Positions 49,154 through 59,473 are shown, counted from the stretch's first letter. The stretch is DNA of 64,000 nt from CAMLIZ01 sp036231905 (GCF_036231905.1 NZ_JAZARE010000001.1:558001-622000), one strand, 5' to 3'. Notes: generated from the letters alone by a model not told the origin. Made by a program: numbers and translations.

Positions 49154-51168
49154 CAGCGTTCCCCTTGGGTGGCTTGCGGAGGCAGGGTGTGCAGGCGGCC
49201 CGAGACGGCGGTTTCCTCGGCGGCAGGCAGTGGCAGGTCGAACCAGAATAGGCTGCCCTCGCCCAAGCGGCTTTCCACGTGAAGGTCGCTGCCCATGGCC
49301 CGCGCCAGCTCGCGGCTGATCGCCAGGCCCAGCCCGGTGCCGCCCTGCCGCCGCTTGGCATCGGACACCTGCTCGAAGGGCCGGAAGAGCCGGGCGAGCT
49401 GCTCTGCATTCATGCCGATGCCGCAGTCCTGCACTTCGAACCGCAAGACGGTGGCACCGGCCGGCACGCGGCGCACGCGCAATACCACCTCGCCCGTGTC
49501 GGTGAACTTCACGGCATTGGACAGCAGGTTCAGCAGCACCTGCCGCAGCCGCTTCGGATCCACGCACACGACGCTCGGCAGGTCCTGCTGAACGCTCAGG
49601 CTGAAGCGAAGTCCCTTGGCTTCGGCGCTCACGCGCACCATCTCGCCGATGACACCGAGATAGGGCCCCAGCTGCACCGGCTCGGGATACAGGTCCAGGC
49701 TCGCAGCCCCCATGCGCGCGAGATCGAGGATGTCGTTGATCAGCGTCAGCAGGTGCTGGCCGCTTTGCTGGATGATGTTCACCGCACGCGCCTGGCGCTC
49801 GTTCAGCGCCGTCTCGGCTTGAAGGATCTGCGCAAAACCGAGGATGCCGTTCAGCGGGGTGCGCAACTCGTGGCTCATGCGCGAAAGGAAGTCGGACTTC
49901 GCCTGATTGGCCCGCTCTGCTTCGTCGCGGGCCTCCTGCAAGGCCGCGGTTCGCTCGCGCACCCGGGACTCGAGGTACCGGTTCGCGTCGCGCAGCGCTT
50001 CCTCCGCGAGCCGGCGGCTGTCGATGTCCACCAGCGCCCCCACGGCGCGCAGCGGTTCGTTGGCGGCACCGCGTTCGACGACACCGCCGCGCACGGACAT
50101 CCACCGCCATCCTGCGCGTGCATGGCGCATCCTCGCTTCGATGCGCAGGTCGGACGTTGCGCCCGCAAGGTGCTGCCTGATCGTTTCCATCGTCCCGGCA
50201 GCATCGTCCGGATGCAGTAGCCGGCGCCAGAACCGCGGTGCGACCGCCAGCTCCTTCGCGGACAACCCCAGGATGCGCGCGCTCTGCTCGTTGCCATAGA
50301 GCCTGCGAGCGGCGAAGTCGCAGTCCCACAACCCCGCCCCTGCCGCCTCCATCGCCAGCCGGAAGCGCAACTCGCTCTCCGACAGCCGCTCATGCGAGGC
50401 GTGCAGGTCCACCTGCGCTCGATACAGCGATCGCAACAGCCCGTTGATTGCGTCCTTCACCGTGTCCAGGATGTCCGCCTGGCCGGGTTTGCTGGCAGGC
50501 CTTCGCAAGTTCAGGGTCTCGGGCGGCGCGGCGAGGCCTCCCGGGTGGATTTCGATCTGCTTCACGAAATCGGCCACCCGCATCAGGTGCTGGGTCACGA
50601 GGCGGTGAAACACCACCATCACAAAGCCGGCCACCAGGAGTGTCTTGATGCCGTTGGAGAGCAGGTCGATCAACGCGCGGTCCCACACGCGCTGGATGGC
50701 GTGGTCGATGCCGGCCACGACGCGCAATGTGCCGATGCCGACGGTAGCGCCGCCCTCCGTCTGCGCCAAAGGCAATGTCACCACCTGCTGCCTGCTCGAT
50801 GTGACGGTGCCTGCGGCCCAGCGTGTGCGGCCCTGCACTTCGATGCCCGCGTACTCGATGTCGCGCAGGCGCAGCAGCCCATCGAGCTGGCTTTGGGTGA
50901 GCTCGCCGTCGACTTGCCAGACACTGCGCGAGAGCGACGGAACGGCGCTCGTTTCAATGAAGCGCAGCGACTCCGAGATCGCCTGCAGATCCCGCCGGTA
51001 ACCGGTGTACAGGTCGACGGTGGTGATGACGGCCGTGATGATAGAGCTGAAACCGACCAATGCGATCAGCAATCGCCTGGCAAGGCGGTTGCCACCACCC
51101 CACCGGCGGAGCATGTCGGATCGAGCGAAATGCGCCATGAGGGAGTGGCCGTGTAGCAGCGCCGGCAC
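49153..51168 (-). CDS. membrane PAS sensor histidine kinase
   Basis: A 671-residue kinase from GTG 51168 (GGGAAGG upstream); ATG 51138 is an alternative. Helix one (about 30-52, RRLLIALVGFSSIITAVITT), a periplasmic domain (about 53-170) and helix two (about 172-195) are followed by a PAS/PAC domain (about 265-390, LWDCDFAARRLYGNEQSA), HisKA with His433 in RMSHELRTPLNGILG, and HATPase (about 535-650; LLNLLSNAVKFTDTG, GGTGLGLAISREL). No receiver domain is attached and no response regulator lies nearby. The coupled binding protein probably docks on the periplasmic domain. Confidence 0.93.
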   Translation of the reverse strand: MPALLHGHSLMAHFARSDMLRRWGGGNRLARRLLIALVGFSSIITAVITTVDLYTGYRRDLQAISESLRFIETSAVPSLSRSVWQVDGELTQSQLDGLLRLRDIEYAGIEVQGRTRWAAGTVTSSRQQVVTLPLAQTEGGATVGIGTLRVVAGIDHAIQRVWDRALIDLLSNGIKTLLVAGFVMVVFHRLVTQHLMRVADFVKQIEIHPGGLAAPPETLNLRRPASKPGQADILDTVKDAINGLLRSLYRAQVDLHASHERLSESELRFRLAMEAAGAGLWDCDFAARRLYGNEQSARILGLSAKELAVAPRFWRRLLHPDDAAGTMETIRQHLAGATSDLRIEARMRHARAGWRWMSVRGGVVERGAANEPLRAVGALVDIDSRRLAEEALRDANRYLESRVRERTAALQEARDEAERANQAKSDFLSRMSHELRTPLNGILGFAQILQAETALNERQARAVNIIQQSGQHLLTLINDILDLARMGAASLDLYPEPVQLGPYLGVIGEMVRVSAEAKGLRFSLSVQQDLPSVVCVDPKRLRQVLLNLLSNAVKFTDTGEVVLRVRRVPAGATVLRFEVQDCGIGMNAEQLARLFRPFEQVSDAKRRQGGTGLGLAISRELARAMGSDLHVESRLGEGSLFWFDLPLPAAEETAVSGRLHTLPPQATQGER

Positions 51169-51282
51169 GGAACCTTCCCACCATTCGGCAGGCTGAAGCT
51201 TCCCTTGCGCGGCTAACAGACGTGCAAGCTCAAGAGCATGTTCCTCGGGTTCAGCTTGTCAAGAGGAAAAGCTTGGGGGCCT

Positions 51283-54200
51283 TCAGCGTGCCAGCACCGG
51301 CGCCAGCGCCACGCCGGTGTGCGTCTGCGCCGCCACCACATCCTCCGGCGGGCCTTCGGCCACCACGCGGCCGCCGTTCGTGCCACCCTCCGGCCCCAGG
51401 TCGATGATCCAGTCGGCTTCGGCGATCACGTCGAGGTCGTGTTCGATCACCACCACGCTGTGGCCACCGTCCACCAGCCGGTGCAGCACGCGGATGAGCT
51501 TTTCGACGTCGGCCATGTGCAGGCCCACCGTGGGCTCGTCCAACACGTACAAGGTGTGCGGCGGTTTCTGCCCGCGCCGGGTCACGTCGTCGCGCACCTT
51601 GCTCAGTTCGGTGACCAGCTTGATGCGCTGCGCCTCGCCGCCGCTCAAGGTGGGTGAGGGCTGGCCCAGGGTGAGGTAGCCCAGGCCCACGTCCTTCAGC
51701 AGCTGCAGCGGATGCGCGATGCTGGGCATGGAGGCGAAGAAGTCCACCGCCTCGTCCACCTCCATCGCCAACACGTCGCCGATGCTCTTGCCGCGCCAGC
51801 TCACCGCCAGCGTCTCGGCGTTGAAGCGCAACCCGTGGCACTGGTCGCAGGGCACCTTCACGTCGGGCAGGAAGCTCATCTCGATGGTGCGCATGCCCTG
51901 GCCTTCGCAGGTGGGGCAGCGGCCTTCGCCAGTGTTGAAACTGAAGCGGTTGGGCGCATAACCGCGCGCCTTGGCCTCCAGCGTCTCGGCGAACAGCTTG
52001 CGGATCGCGTCCCAGAAGCCGATGTAGGTGGCCGGGCAGGAGCGCGGCGTCTTGCCGATCGGCGTCTGGTCCACCTCCAGCACACGGTCCACCGCGCCGC
52101 TGCCTTCCAGCGCCGCGCAGCCGTGCAGCAGGGTGGCCTTGCCGCGGTTGTTCACCACCGCCTGCACGTTGGCCAGCAGCACGTCGCGTGCGAGCGTGCT
52201 CTTGCCGGAGCCGGACACCCCCGTCACCGCCACCAGGCGCTGCAACGGCACGCGCACGTCCAGGCGCTGCAGGTTGTGCAGGCTGGCACCCTTCAGCTGC
52301 AACGCGAGGCCGTTGCCGTCCACCGGCCGGCGTGCCTTGATAGGGTGCTTCAGCGGGTGGGCGAGGAAACGGCCGGTGAGTGAATCCTCATGGCGGGCCA
52401 GCTCTTCGGCGCGGCCCTGGGCGATCACCCGGCCGCCGCGTTTGCCGGCGCCGGGGCCGATGTCGATGATGTGGTCGGCGCGCCGGATGGTGTCCTCGTC
52501 ATGCTCCACCACCACCAGCGTGTTGCCCTTGTCGCTCAAGGTCTGCAGGGCGTTCAGCAGGATCTGGTTGTCGCGCGGATGCAGGCCGATGGTCGGCTCG
52601 TCCAGCACATAACAAACCCCCTGCAGGTTGCTGCCGAGTTGAGCGGCAAGGCGGATGCGCTGGGCCTCGCCGCCGCTCAAGGTGGGCGCGGCGCGGTCGA
52701 GCGTGAGGTAGTTCAGGCCCACCGCCTCCAGGAACTCCAGCCGGCTGCGGATTTCGGTGACCACGTCGCGCGAGATCTCGGCGTTGCGGCCGGTGAGCGC
52801 CAGCAGCTCGATCCAGTGGCGGGCCTCGCCCACCGAGTCGCGCGCCACGTCGTTGATCGGCCGGCGCTCGAAGGTCACCGCACGCGAGACCTCGTTCAGG
52901 CGTGCGCCCTGGCAGTCCGGGCAGGGCTCGTCGGCCACGCCCTCCACCTCGGTCTCCTCGGATGGAAAGCTCTGCTCGCGGCCGCGGTTGTCGTCGTCGC
53001 GCACCGAATCGTCATAGGCCTTGCGTTGCTCGCGCGTGAGCGTGAGCCCGGTGCCCACGCAGGTGGTGCACCAGCCGTGTTTGCTGTTGTAGGAGAACAT
53101 GCGCGGGTCCAGCTCGGGGTAGCTGGTGCCGCAGGTGGGGCAGGCGCGCTTGGTGGAAAACACCTTCACCTGCCCGTGCGCCGCGGTGGAGGCGCCGCGT
53201 TCCATCAGGTCCGCCAGGCCGTCGAGCGGATGCAGCAGGTGCATCACGCCCTTGCCGATGTCCAGCGTCTTCGCCAGCAGTGCCCGCAGCTCGGCTTCGT
53301 TTTCCGGCTGCAGCACGATGTCGCCCACCGGCAGCTCCAGCGTGTGCTCCTTGAAGCGGTCCAGCCGCGGCCAGGGGTCGACCTTGATGAACTCGCCGTC
53401 CACCCGCAGGTGGGTGTGGCCGCGCGCCTTGGCCCACTTGGCGAGGTCGGTGTACACACCCTTGCGGTTCACCACCAGCGGCGCCAGCAGGCCCACATGC
53501 TGGCCGCGGTGATCGCGCAGCAATTGCGCCGCGATGCTCTCGGCGCTTTGCGGCATCACCGGCGTGCCGTCCTTGGTGCAATGCTGCACGCCCAGCTTCA
53601 CATACAGCAGCCGCAGGAAGTGCCACACCTCGGTGGTGGTGGCCACCGTGCTTTTGCGGCCACCGCGCGACAGGCGTTGCTCGATCGCGACCGTGGGCGG
53701 AATGCCGTACACCGCATCCACCTCGGGCCGGCCGGCCGGTTGCACGATGCTGCGGGCATAGGCGTTCAGCGACTCCAGGTAGCGCCGCTGGCCCTCGTTG
53801 AACAGGATGTCGAAGGCGAGCGTGCTCTTGCCCGAACCGGACACGCCGGTGACCACGCTGAACTTGCCGCGTGGGATGTCCACCGACATCGACTTGAGGT
53901 TGTGCTCGCGCGCGTTCACGATGCGGATCGCATCGTCGCCTTCGGCGGCCGCACGGCGCGCCTTCTTCAGGTAGGTCTGCAGCGGCACACCCTCTTCTGC
54001 CTGCAGCGCGTACCCCATCTGCTGCTCGTACTGGCGCAGCGCCAGGCCGGTGTGCGAATCCTTGCAGGCCTTCACGTCTTCCGGCGTGCCCACGCACACC
54101 ACCTCGCCGCCAGCGTCGCCGCCCTCCGGGCCGAGGTCCACGATCCAGTCGGCCGCGCGCACCACGTCGAGGTTGTGCTCGATCACCAGCAGCGAATGGC

Positions 54201-56928
54201 CCGCGTCCAGCAGCTTGCGCAGGGCGCGCATCAGCTTGGCGATGTCGTCGAAGTGCAGTCCGGTGGTCGGCTCGTCGAACAGGAACAGCGTGCCTTTCTT
54301 CGCCACCGCCTGGCGTGACGCGCTGGCAGTGGACGCCGCCTCCGCCAGGAAGCCGGCCAGCTTCAGCCGCTGCGCCTCGCCGCCCGACAGGGTGGGCACC
54401 GGCTGGCCCAGGCGCACGTATTCCAGGCCCACGTCCACGATGGGTTGCAGCTTGTTGATGACCTCGCGGTCCTCCTTGAACAGCTGCGCCGCTTCGCTCA
54501 CCGTGAGCTCCAGCACGTCGGCGACAGACAACTGCCGCGGCCCGCGCACGATCTTCACCTCCAGCAGTTCGGCGCGGTAGCGCGTGCCATCGCAGTCGGG
54601 GCAGCGCAGGTACACGTCGGAGAGGAACTGCATCTCCACATGCTCGAAGCCCGAGCCGCCACAGGTGGGGCAGCGGCCATCGCCGGCGTTGAAGCTGAAC
54701 ATGCCGGGGCCGTAGTTGCGCTCCTTGGCCATGGGCGATTCGGCGAACAGCTTGCGGATCTCGTCGAACGCGCCCACGTAGCTCGCCGGGTTGGAGCGTG
54801 CCGTCTTGCCGATCGGGCTCTGGTCCACGAACACCGCATCGGCCAGCCAGTCGGCGCCCAGCAGGCGGTCGTGTTCGCCCGGGGTTTCGGTGGCCTTGCC
54901 GAAGTGGCGCGCGAGCGCCGGGTACAGCACGTCCTGCATCAGGGTGCTCTTGCCGGAGCCCGACACGCCGGTCACGCACACCAGGCGCTGCAGCGGGAAC
55001 TCCACGCTCACGTTCTTCAGGTTGTGCTCGCGCCCGCCTTCGAGCAGCAGCTTCGGCGTGCTCTCGTTGACGAAGCGGCGGATGCCCATGCCCACATGCT
55101 TGCGGTTGCCCAGGTAGGCGCCGGTCAGGGTGTCAGCCTGGCGGATGTCCTCCGGCGTGCCGTCGAAGACGATCTGGCCGCCCTTCTCACCCGGGCCGGG
55201 GCCCATGTCGATCAGCCGGTCGGCCGCCAGCATCACCGCCGGGTCGTGCTCCACCACCACCAGCGTGTTGCCGGCATCACGCAGCCGGTGCATGGCCTCC
55301 ACGATGCGGTTCATGTCGCGCGGGTGCAGGCCGATGCTCGGCTCGTCCAGCACGAACATGGTGTTGACCAGCGAGGTGCCGAGCGCGGTGGTGAGGTTGA
55401 TGCGCTGCACCTCGCCGCCGCTGAGGGTGCGGCTCTGCCGGTCCAGCGTGAGGTAGGCCAGGCCCACGTCGCACAGGTAACGCAGCCGGGTGCGGATTTC
55501 ATCGAGCAGCAGCTTGAGCGCTTCGTCCAGCAGCGCGTCGCTGAGCGAGATGCCGTCGAAGAAGCGCCGCAGGGTGGACAGCGGCAGCTGCATCAGGTCG
55601 TGCACGCTCAGGCCCGGCAGCGCTTCCAGCTGCTCGCGGTGCCAGTCGGCGCCCACCGGCATGACGCGCTTGGCCGGCGGCAGCACCGAGTCCGCATCCG
55701 CCTTGGAGCCCAGGCGCCACAGCAGCGCCTCCAGCTTCAGGCGCGCGCCGCCGCAGGCCAGGCACGGCGTGTAGCTGCGGTACTTGGACAAGAGCACGCG
55801 GATGTGCATCTTGTAGGCCTTGCTCTCCAGGTACTCGAAGAAGCGCTTGACGCCGTACCACTGCTTGTTCCAGTTGCCGTTCCAGTGCGGCGAACCCTCG
55901 ATCACCCAGGCGCGCTGCTGCGGCGTGAGCTGGGCCCAGGCGGTGTCGCGCGGGATGCCGGCCTCGCCGGCGTACTTCATCAGGTCGTCCTGGCATTCCT
56001 TCCAGGCCGGCGTCTGCATCGGCTTGATGGCACCGGAGCGCAAGGTCTTGCGCTCGTCCGGGATCACCAGGCCGAAGTCCACGCCGATCACGCGGCCGAA
56101 ACCGCGGCAGACCTCGCAGGCGCCGACGGCCGAGTTGAAGGAGAACAGCGCCGGCTGCGGCTCGCCGTAGCGCAGGTCGCTGTCGGGGCAGTGCAGGCCG
56201 GTGGAATAGCGCCAGAGGTCGGGCTCACCCTCTTCCTTCAGCACATAGATGTTCACCCGCCCGGAGCCGCGCTTGAGCGCGAGTTCGATGGCCTCCATCG
56301 CCCGCACCTTCTCCGCGCCACTGATGCGAAAGCGGTCCGCCACCACATCCAGCACCTTGCGCTCGCCCACCACCCGCTCGGCCTGCACCCGCGTGAAGCC
56401 GCTGGCTGACAGCCACTGCTCCACTTCCGCCGGCGTCACGCTGGCCGGCAGCTCCACCGGGAAGGTGACCACCAGGCGTGGATCGCCGTGGGCGGCACAA
56501 CGCTCCAGCAGCTCGGCATAGATGGTGTCCGGCGTGTCATGGCGCACCCGCTTGGCCGTCTTGCGGTCGAACAGCTCGGCGGCCCGCGCATAGAGCAGCT
56601 TGAGGTGGTCATTCAGCTCGGTCATGGTGCCGACCGTCGACCGCGAGGTGCGCACCGGGTTGGTCTGGTCGATCGCGATCGCCGGCGGCACCCCGTCCAC
56701 CTTGTCCACTGCCGGCCGGTCCATGCGGTCCAGGAACTGGCGCGCGTAAGCCGAGAAGGTCTCCACGTAGCGGCGCTGGCCCTCGGCGTAGAGCGTGTCG
56801 AACACCAGGCTGGACTTGCCGGAGCCCGACGGCCCGGTCACCACGGTCATCTCGCCGGTGCGCACGTCGAGGTCCAGGTTCTTCAGGTTGTGCTGTCGAG
56901 CACCGCGGATGCGGATCAGGCCGGTCAT
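51283..56928 (-). CDS. uvrA: double-length UvrA (tandem UvrA-UvrA fusion), excinuclease
   Basis: An 1881-residue protein made of two complete UvrA-like halves (about 1-965 and 980-1881), against about 940 for normal UvrA. Four ATPase sites are intact: Walker A at about 32 (GPSGSGKSS), 655, 1023 and 1568 (all GVSGSGKST); LSGGE signatures; Walker B such as FVLDEPSIGLHPRD and YVLDEPTVGLHMAD. Zinc CxxC pairs are present, except that the first zinc site of half one has CPDS in place of CxxC. The ATG at 56928 gives MTGLIRIRGARQHNLKNLDL, the true family start. It scans DNA for bulky damage; the fused form may act as a pseudo-dimer. Such long UvrA genes are known in Burkholderiales. Confidence 0.93.
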   Translation of the reverse strand: MTGLIRIRGARQHNLKNLDLDVRTGEMTVVTGPSGSGKSSLVFDTLYAEGQRRYVETFSAYARQFLDRMDRPAVDKVDGVPPAIAIDQTNPVRTSRSTVGTMTELNDHLKLLYARAAELFDRKTAKRVRHDTPDTIYAELLERCAAHGDPRLVVTFPVELPASVTPAEVEQWLSASGFTRVQAERVVGERKVLDVVADRFRISGAEKVRAMEAIELALKRGSGRVNIYVLKEEGEPDLWRYSTGLHCPDSDLRYGEPQPALFSFNSAVGACEVCRGFGRVIGVDFGLVIPDERKTLRSGAIKPMQTPAWKECQDDLMKYAGEAGIPRDTAWAQLTPQQRAWVIEGSPHWNGNWNKQWYGVKRFFEYLESKAYKMHIRVLLSKYRSYTPCLACGGARLKLEALLWRLGSKADADSVLPPAKRVMPVGADWHREQLEALPGLSVHDLMQLPLSTLRRFFDGISLSDALLDEALKLLLDEIRTRLRYLCDVGLAYLTLDRQSRTLSGGEVQRINLTTALGTSLVNTMFVLDEPSIGLHPRDMNRIVEAMHRLRDAGNTLVVVEHDPAVMLAADRLIDMGPGPGEKGGQIVFDGTPEDIRQADTLTGAYLGNRKHVGMGIRRFVNESTPKLLLEGGREHNLKNVSVEFPLQRLVCVTGVSGSGKSTLMQDVLYPALARHFGKATETPGEHDRLLGADWLADAVFVDQSPIGKTARSNPASYVGAFDEIRKLFAESPMAKERNYGPGMFSFNAGDGRCPTCGGSGFEHVEMQFLSDVYLRCPDCDGTRYRAELLEVKIVRGPRQLSVADVLELTVSEAAQLFKEDREVINKLQPIVDVGLEYVRLGQPVPTLSGGEAQRLKLAGFLAEAASTASASRQAVAKKGTLFLFDEPTTGLHFDDIAKLMRALRKLLDAGHSLLVIEHNLDVVRAADWIVDLGPEGGDAGGEVVCVGTPEDVKACKDSHTGLALRQYEQQMGYALQAEEGVPLQTYLKKARRAAAEGDDAIRIVNAREHNLKSMSVDIPRGKFSVVTGVSGSGKSTLAFDILFNEGQRRYLESLNAYARSIVQPAGRPEVDAVYGIPPTVAIEQRLSRGGRKSTVATTTEVWHFLRLLYVKLGVQHCTKDGTPVMPQSAESIAAQLLRDHRGQHVGLLAPLVVNRKGVYTDLAKWAKARGHTHLRVDGEFIKVDPWPRLDRFKEHTLELPVGDIVLQPENEAELRALLAKTLDIGKGVMHLLHPLDGLADLMERGASTAAHGQVKVFSTKRACPTCGTSYPELDPRMFSYNSKHGWCTTCVGTGLTLTREQRKAYDDSVRDDDNRGREQSFPSEETEVEGVADEPCPDCQGARLNEVSRAVTFERRPINDVARDSVGEARHWIELLALTGRNAEISRDVVTEIRSRLEFLEAVGLNYLTLDRAAPTLSGGEAQRIRLAAQLGSNLQGVCYVLDEPTIGLHPRDNQILLNALQTLSDKGNTLVVVEHDEDTIRRADHIIDIGPGAGKRGGRVIAQGRAEELARHEDSLTGRFLAHPLKHPIKARRPVDGNGLALQLKGASLHNLQRLDVRVPLQRLVAVTGVSGSGKSTLARDVLLANVQAVVNNRGKATLLHGCAALEGSGAVDRVLEVDQTPIGKTPRSCPATYIGFWDAIRKLFAETLEAKARGYAPNRFSFNTGEGRCPTCEGQGMRTIEMSFLPDVKVPCDQCHGLRFNAETLAVSWRGKSIGDVLAMEVDEAVDFFASMPSIAHPLQLLKDVGLGYLTLGQPSPTLSGGEAQRIKLVTELSKVRDDVTRRGQKPPHTLYVLDEPTVGLHMADVEKLIRVLHRLVDGGHSVVVIEHDLDVIAEADWIIDLGPEGGTNGGRVVAEGPPEDVVAAQTHTGVALAPVLAR

Positions 56929-57138
56929 GGGGTGGGGAGAGAGGGGTTCTGCGGGGTGGGCCGAACATTCTAGGGACGGCCCTTTGCCCTTGGTTTTCCG
57001 CGTCCGAAACGCGCACTGTTGCCGGCAGCTTTTCACGCGGGCTGGAGATGTCACCAAAGGTACCTGCGCTTTCCCGCATTGCCGGCGGCACCATCGCTGG
57101 CCAGACTCCCCGCCGTCCTACCCACCGGTATCCCGTCC

Positions 57139-58242
57139 ATGATCCGCACCCTGCTTGCCGTGGCCTTGAGCGTCTGCGCCCCCTGGGCCGCGGCCCAGAT
57201 CGTGATCGGCCAGACCGCCGGTTTCACCGGGGCCGAAGCAGCCAGCGTGAAGGAGAACACCGAAGGCGCCAAGCTGGTGTTCGAGCGGGTCAATGCCGGC
57301 GGCGGCATCAACGGCCAGAAGATCGAGCTGGTGTCGCTGGACGACCAGCGCAACCCCAAGCTGGCGATCGACAACGCGATGAAGCTGGCCAACCAGCACA
57401 ACGTGCTGGCCCTGCTGCTGAGCAGCGGCACCGCGCCCACCTTGGCCCTGAAGCCGCTACTGGAGGAGCACAAGCTGCCGCTGGTGGCCCCTGCCAGCGG
57501 CGCCATGGCGCTGCGCACCCCGGTGCAGCCATGGATCTACGCGGCCCGCGCACCCTACCAGCGCGAGATGGAAAAAGCGGTGCAGCACCTGGTGAGCACC
57601 GGCGTCACCCGGGTCGCGCTGGCCCATGTGGACGACCCCTTCGGCGCCGACGCGGCCGCCGGCGTGCTGCGGGCGCTGGACCGCTCGCACCAGCGCGCCG
57701 CCTTTCTGTTGAAGTTCAAAGGTGACCGGCCCGACATGTCGGCCATCGTGGCGGGCGTGATGAAGCTGGACATCCAGGCCGTGGTGATCCTGGGCCCGGC
57801 CGCAGCCGTGGCCGACGCCACCCGGCAGCTGCGCGCCAAGGGCTCGCGCGCCACCGTGGTCACCGGCTCCAACAACGCGTCGCCGGAGTTCATCAAGCTG
57901 CTGGGTGATGCCGGCCGCGGCGTCATCGTCACCCAGGTGATGCCCTTCGAGCGCTCGTCCACCGCTTCCATCGTGAAGGAGGCCTACGACCTGGCGGCCG
58001 CCAAGGGCATCAGCGAGGTGACACCCGCGATGCTGGAAGGTTTTGCCGGCGCCAAGGTGCTGGTGGAGGCGCTGCGGCGCGCCGGCAACAAGCCCACGCG
58101 CCAGAAGCTGCGCGACGCGCTGGACGGCATGAACAAGGTGGACATCGGTGGCCTGGAGGTGCGCTACAGCCCGCAGGACCATGGCGGGCTGGACTATGCC
58201 GACTTGTCGATCATCGGGCCGGACAGCCGCTTCCATCGCTGA
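57139..58242 (+). CDS. branched-chain amino acid-type ABC substrate-binding protein (copy 1)
   Basis: A 367-residue periplasmic binding protein of the LivJ/LivK kind (type I fold). Signal peptide about 1-20 (ending PWAAAQ). Core motifs: IVIGQTAGFTGAEAASVKEN, INGQKIELVSLDDQRNPKLA, HLVSTGVTRVALAHVDDPFG and ASIVKEAYDLAAAKGISEVT. It is divergent from uvrA. A close paralogue of the same length follows 127 bases later. No permease or ATPase gene is nearby, so it either serves a remote transporter or feeds a sensor. Ligand cannot be read. Confidence 0.92.
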   Translation: MIRTLLAVALSVCAPWAAAQIVIGQTAGFTGAEAASVKENTEGAKLVFERVNAGGGINGQKIELVSLDDQRNPKLAIDNAMKLANQHNVLALLLSSGTAPTLALKPLLEEHKLPLVAPASGAMALRTPVQPWIYAARAPYQREMEKAVQHLVSTGVTRVALAHVDDPFGADAAAGVLRALDRSHQRAAFLLKFKGDRPDMSAIVAGVMKLDIQAVVILGPAAAVADATRQLRAKGSRATVVTGSNNASPEFIKLLGDAGRGVIVTQVMPFERSSTASIVKEAYDLAAAKGISEVTPAMLEGFAGAKVLVEALRRAGNKPTRQKLRDALDGMNKVDIGGLEVRYSPQDHGGLDYADLSIIGPDSRFHR

Positions 58243-58294
58243 TCACTTCGCGGTAGCCCGCGCCGCTGCAAATGGCCGTGACATTTGACGCGCC

Positions 58295-58325
58295 GCTGCG
58301 GTTACCCACATTGCGCAACCGCAGC
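58295..58325 (+). terminator. inverted repeat between the two binding-protein genes
   Basis: GCTGCGGTT (58295-58303) pairs perfectly with AACCGCAGC (58317-58325) across a 13-base loop. It sits between the first gene's stop and the second gene's ribosome site. No T run follows, so it could be a weak terminator, a processing hairpin or an operator. Confidence 0.4.
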
Positions 58326-58369
58326 CGGCTGACCAGACTGCACCCATCGCCACCTGGAGGGGCCTTTTG

Positions 58370-59473
58370 ATGAACCGCTTCGTTCTCGCACTTGCCCTGA
58401 CCCTGGCCGCACCGCTGGCCAGCGCACAGATCGTCGTCGGCCAGACCTCCGGCTTCACCGGCGCGGCAGCGGCGGGCGTGAAGGAAAACACCGACGGCGC
58501 CAGGCTGTATTTCGACTTCATCAACGCCGGCGGCGGGGTGAACGGCCAGAAGATCGAGCTGGTGTCGCTGGACGACAAGTTCGATCCCAAGCTGGCGGCC
58601 GAGAACGCGAAGAAGCTCATCACCGACCACAACGTGGTGGCGCTGTTCATGAACCGCGGCACGCCCCACACACAGGCGATCAAACCGCTGCTGGAGCAGT
58701 ACAAGGTGCCGCTGGTGGCGCCCTCCACCGGCGCGATGGTGCTGCACAACCCGGTGAACCCGTGGATCTTCAACGTGCGCGCGCCTTACCAGCGCGAGGC
58801 CGAGAAGGCGGTGGAACACCTGGTCAGCACCGGCGTCAGCCGCATCGCCGTGGTCCATGCGGACGACAGCTTCGGCGCCGACTGCGCCACCGGCGCCCTG
58901 CGTGGCTTCGACAAGGCGCACATGCGCGCGGCCTTCGTGCTGAAGGTGGACCGGGACAAGCCGGACTTCGGCCCGGTGGTGGCCGGCGCCACCAAGCTGG
59001 ACGTGCAGGCGCTCATGATGATCGGCTCAGCCGCCGCCGTGGCCGAAGGCACGCGCCAGCTGCGCGCCGCCGGCTCCAAGGCCACCGTGGTCACGGTGTC
59101 CAACAACGCCTCGGGCGGTTTCATCAAGCTGATGGGCGACAACGCCCGCGGCACCATCGTGAGCCAGGTGTTCCCCTATGAACGCTCGCTCTCCGCGCCC
59201 ATCGTGAAGGAAGCCTACGACCTGGCCATGGCGAAGGGCATGACCGAGGTCACGCCCGCCATGCTGGAAGGGTATGCCGGCGCCAAGGTGCTGGTGGAAG
59301 GCCTCAAGCGCGCCGGCCCCAGCCCCAGCCGCCAGAAGCTGCGCGACACGCTGGAAACCATGGGCCGGGTGAACATCGGCGGCCTGGAAGTGAACTACAG
59401 CCCGAAGAGCCACACCGGCCTGCTGTACGCCGACCTGTCCATCATCGGCCCCGACGGCAAGTTCAGGCGGTAG
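58370..59473 (+). CDS. branched-chain amino acid-type ABC substrate-binding protein (copy 2)
   Basis: A 367-residue binding protein, the tandem paralogue of the one upstream (same length and the same motif order; I judge roughly 60-65% identical by eye). Signal peptide about 1-19 (LALTLAAPLASAQ). Motifs: VVGQTSGFTGAAAAGVKENT, VNGQKIELVSLDDKFDPKLA, HLVSTGVSRIAVVHADDSFG. Differences gather in the ligand pocket region (for example MNRGTPHTQAIKPLLE against LSSGTAPTLALKPLLE), which suggests a different ligand. GGAGG precedes the ATG at 58370. The hybrid kinase gene starts six bases after its stop. Confidence 0.92.
   Translation: MNRFVLALALTLAAPLASAQIVVGQTSGFTGAAAAGVKENTDGARLYFDFINAGGGVNGQKIELVSLDDKFDPKLAAENAKKLITDHNVVALFMNRGTPHTQAIKPLLEQYKVPLVAPSTGAMVLHNPVNPWIFNVRAPYQREAEKAVEHLVSTGVSRIAVVHADDSFGADCATGALRGFDKAHMRAAFVLKVDRDKPDFGPVVAGATKLDVQALMMIGSAAAVAEGTRQLRAAGSKATVVTVSNNASGGFIKLMGDNARGTIVSQVFPYERSLSAPIVKEAYDLAMAKGMTEVTPAMLEGYAGAKVLVEGLKRAGPSPSRQKLRDTLETMGRVNIGGLEVNYSPKSHTGLLYADLSIIGPDGKFRR

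Noticed and set aside
56929..57138. SOS (LexA) box between uvrA and the first binding-protein gene
   Set aside because: A CTG...CAG pair near 57015 does not match CTGT-N8-ACAG.
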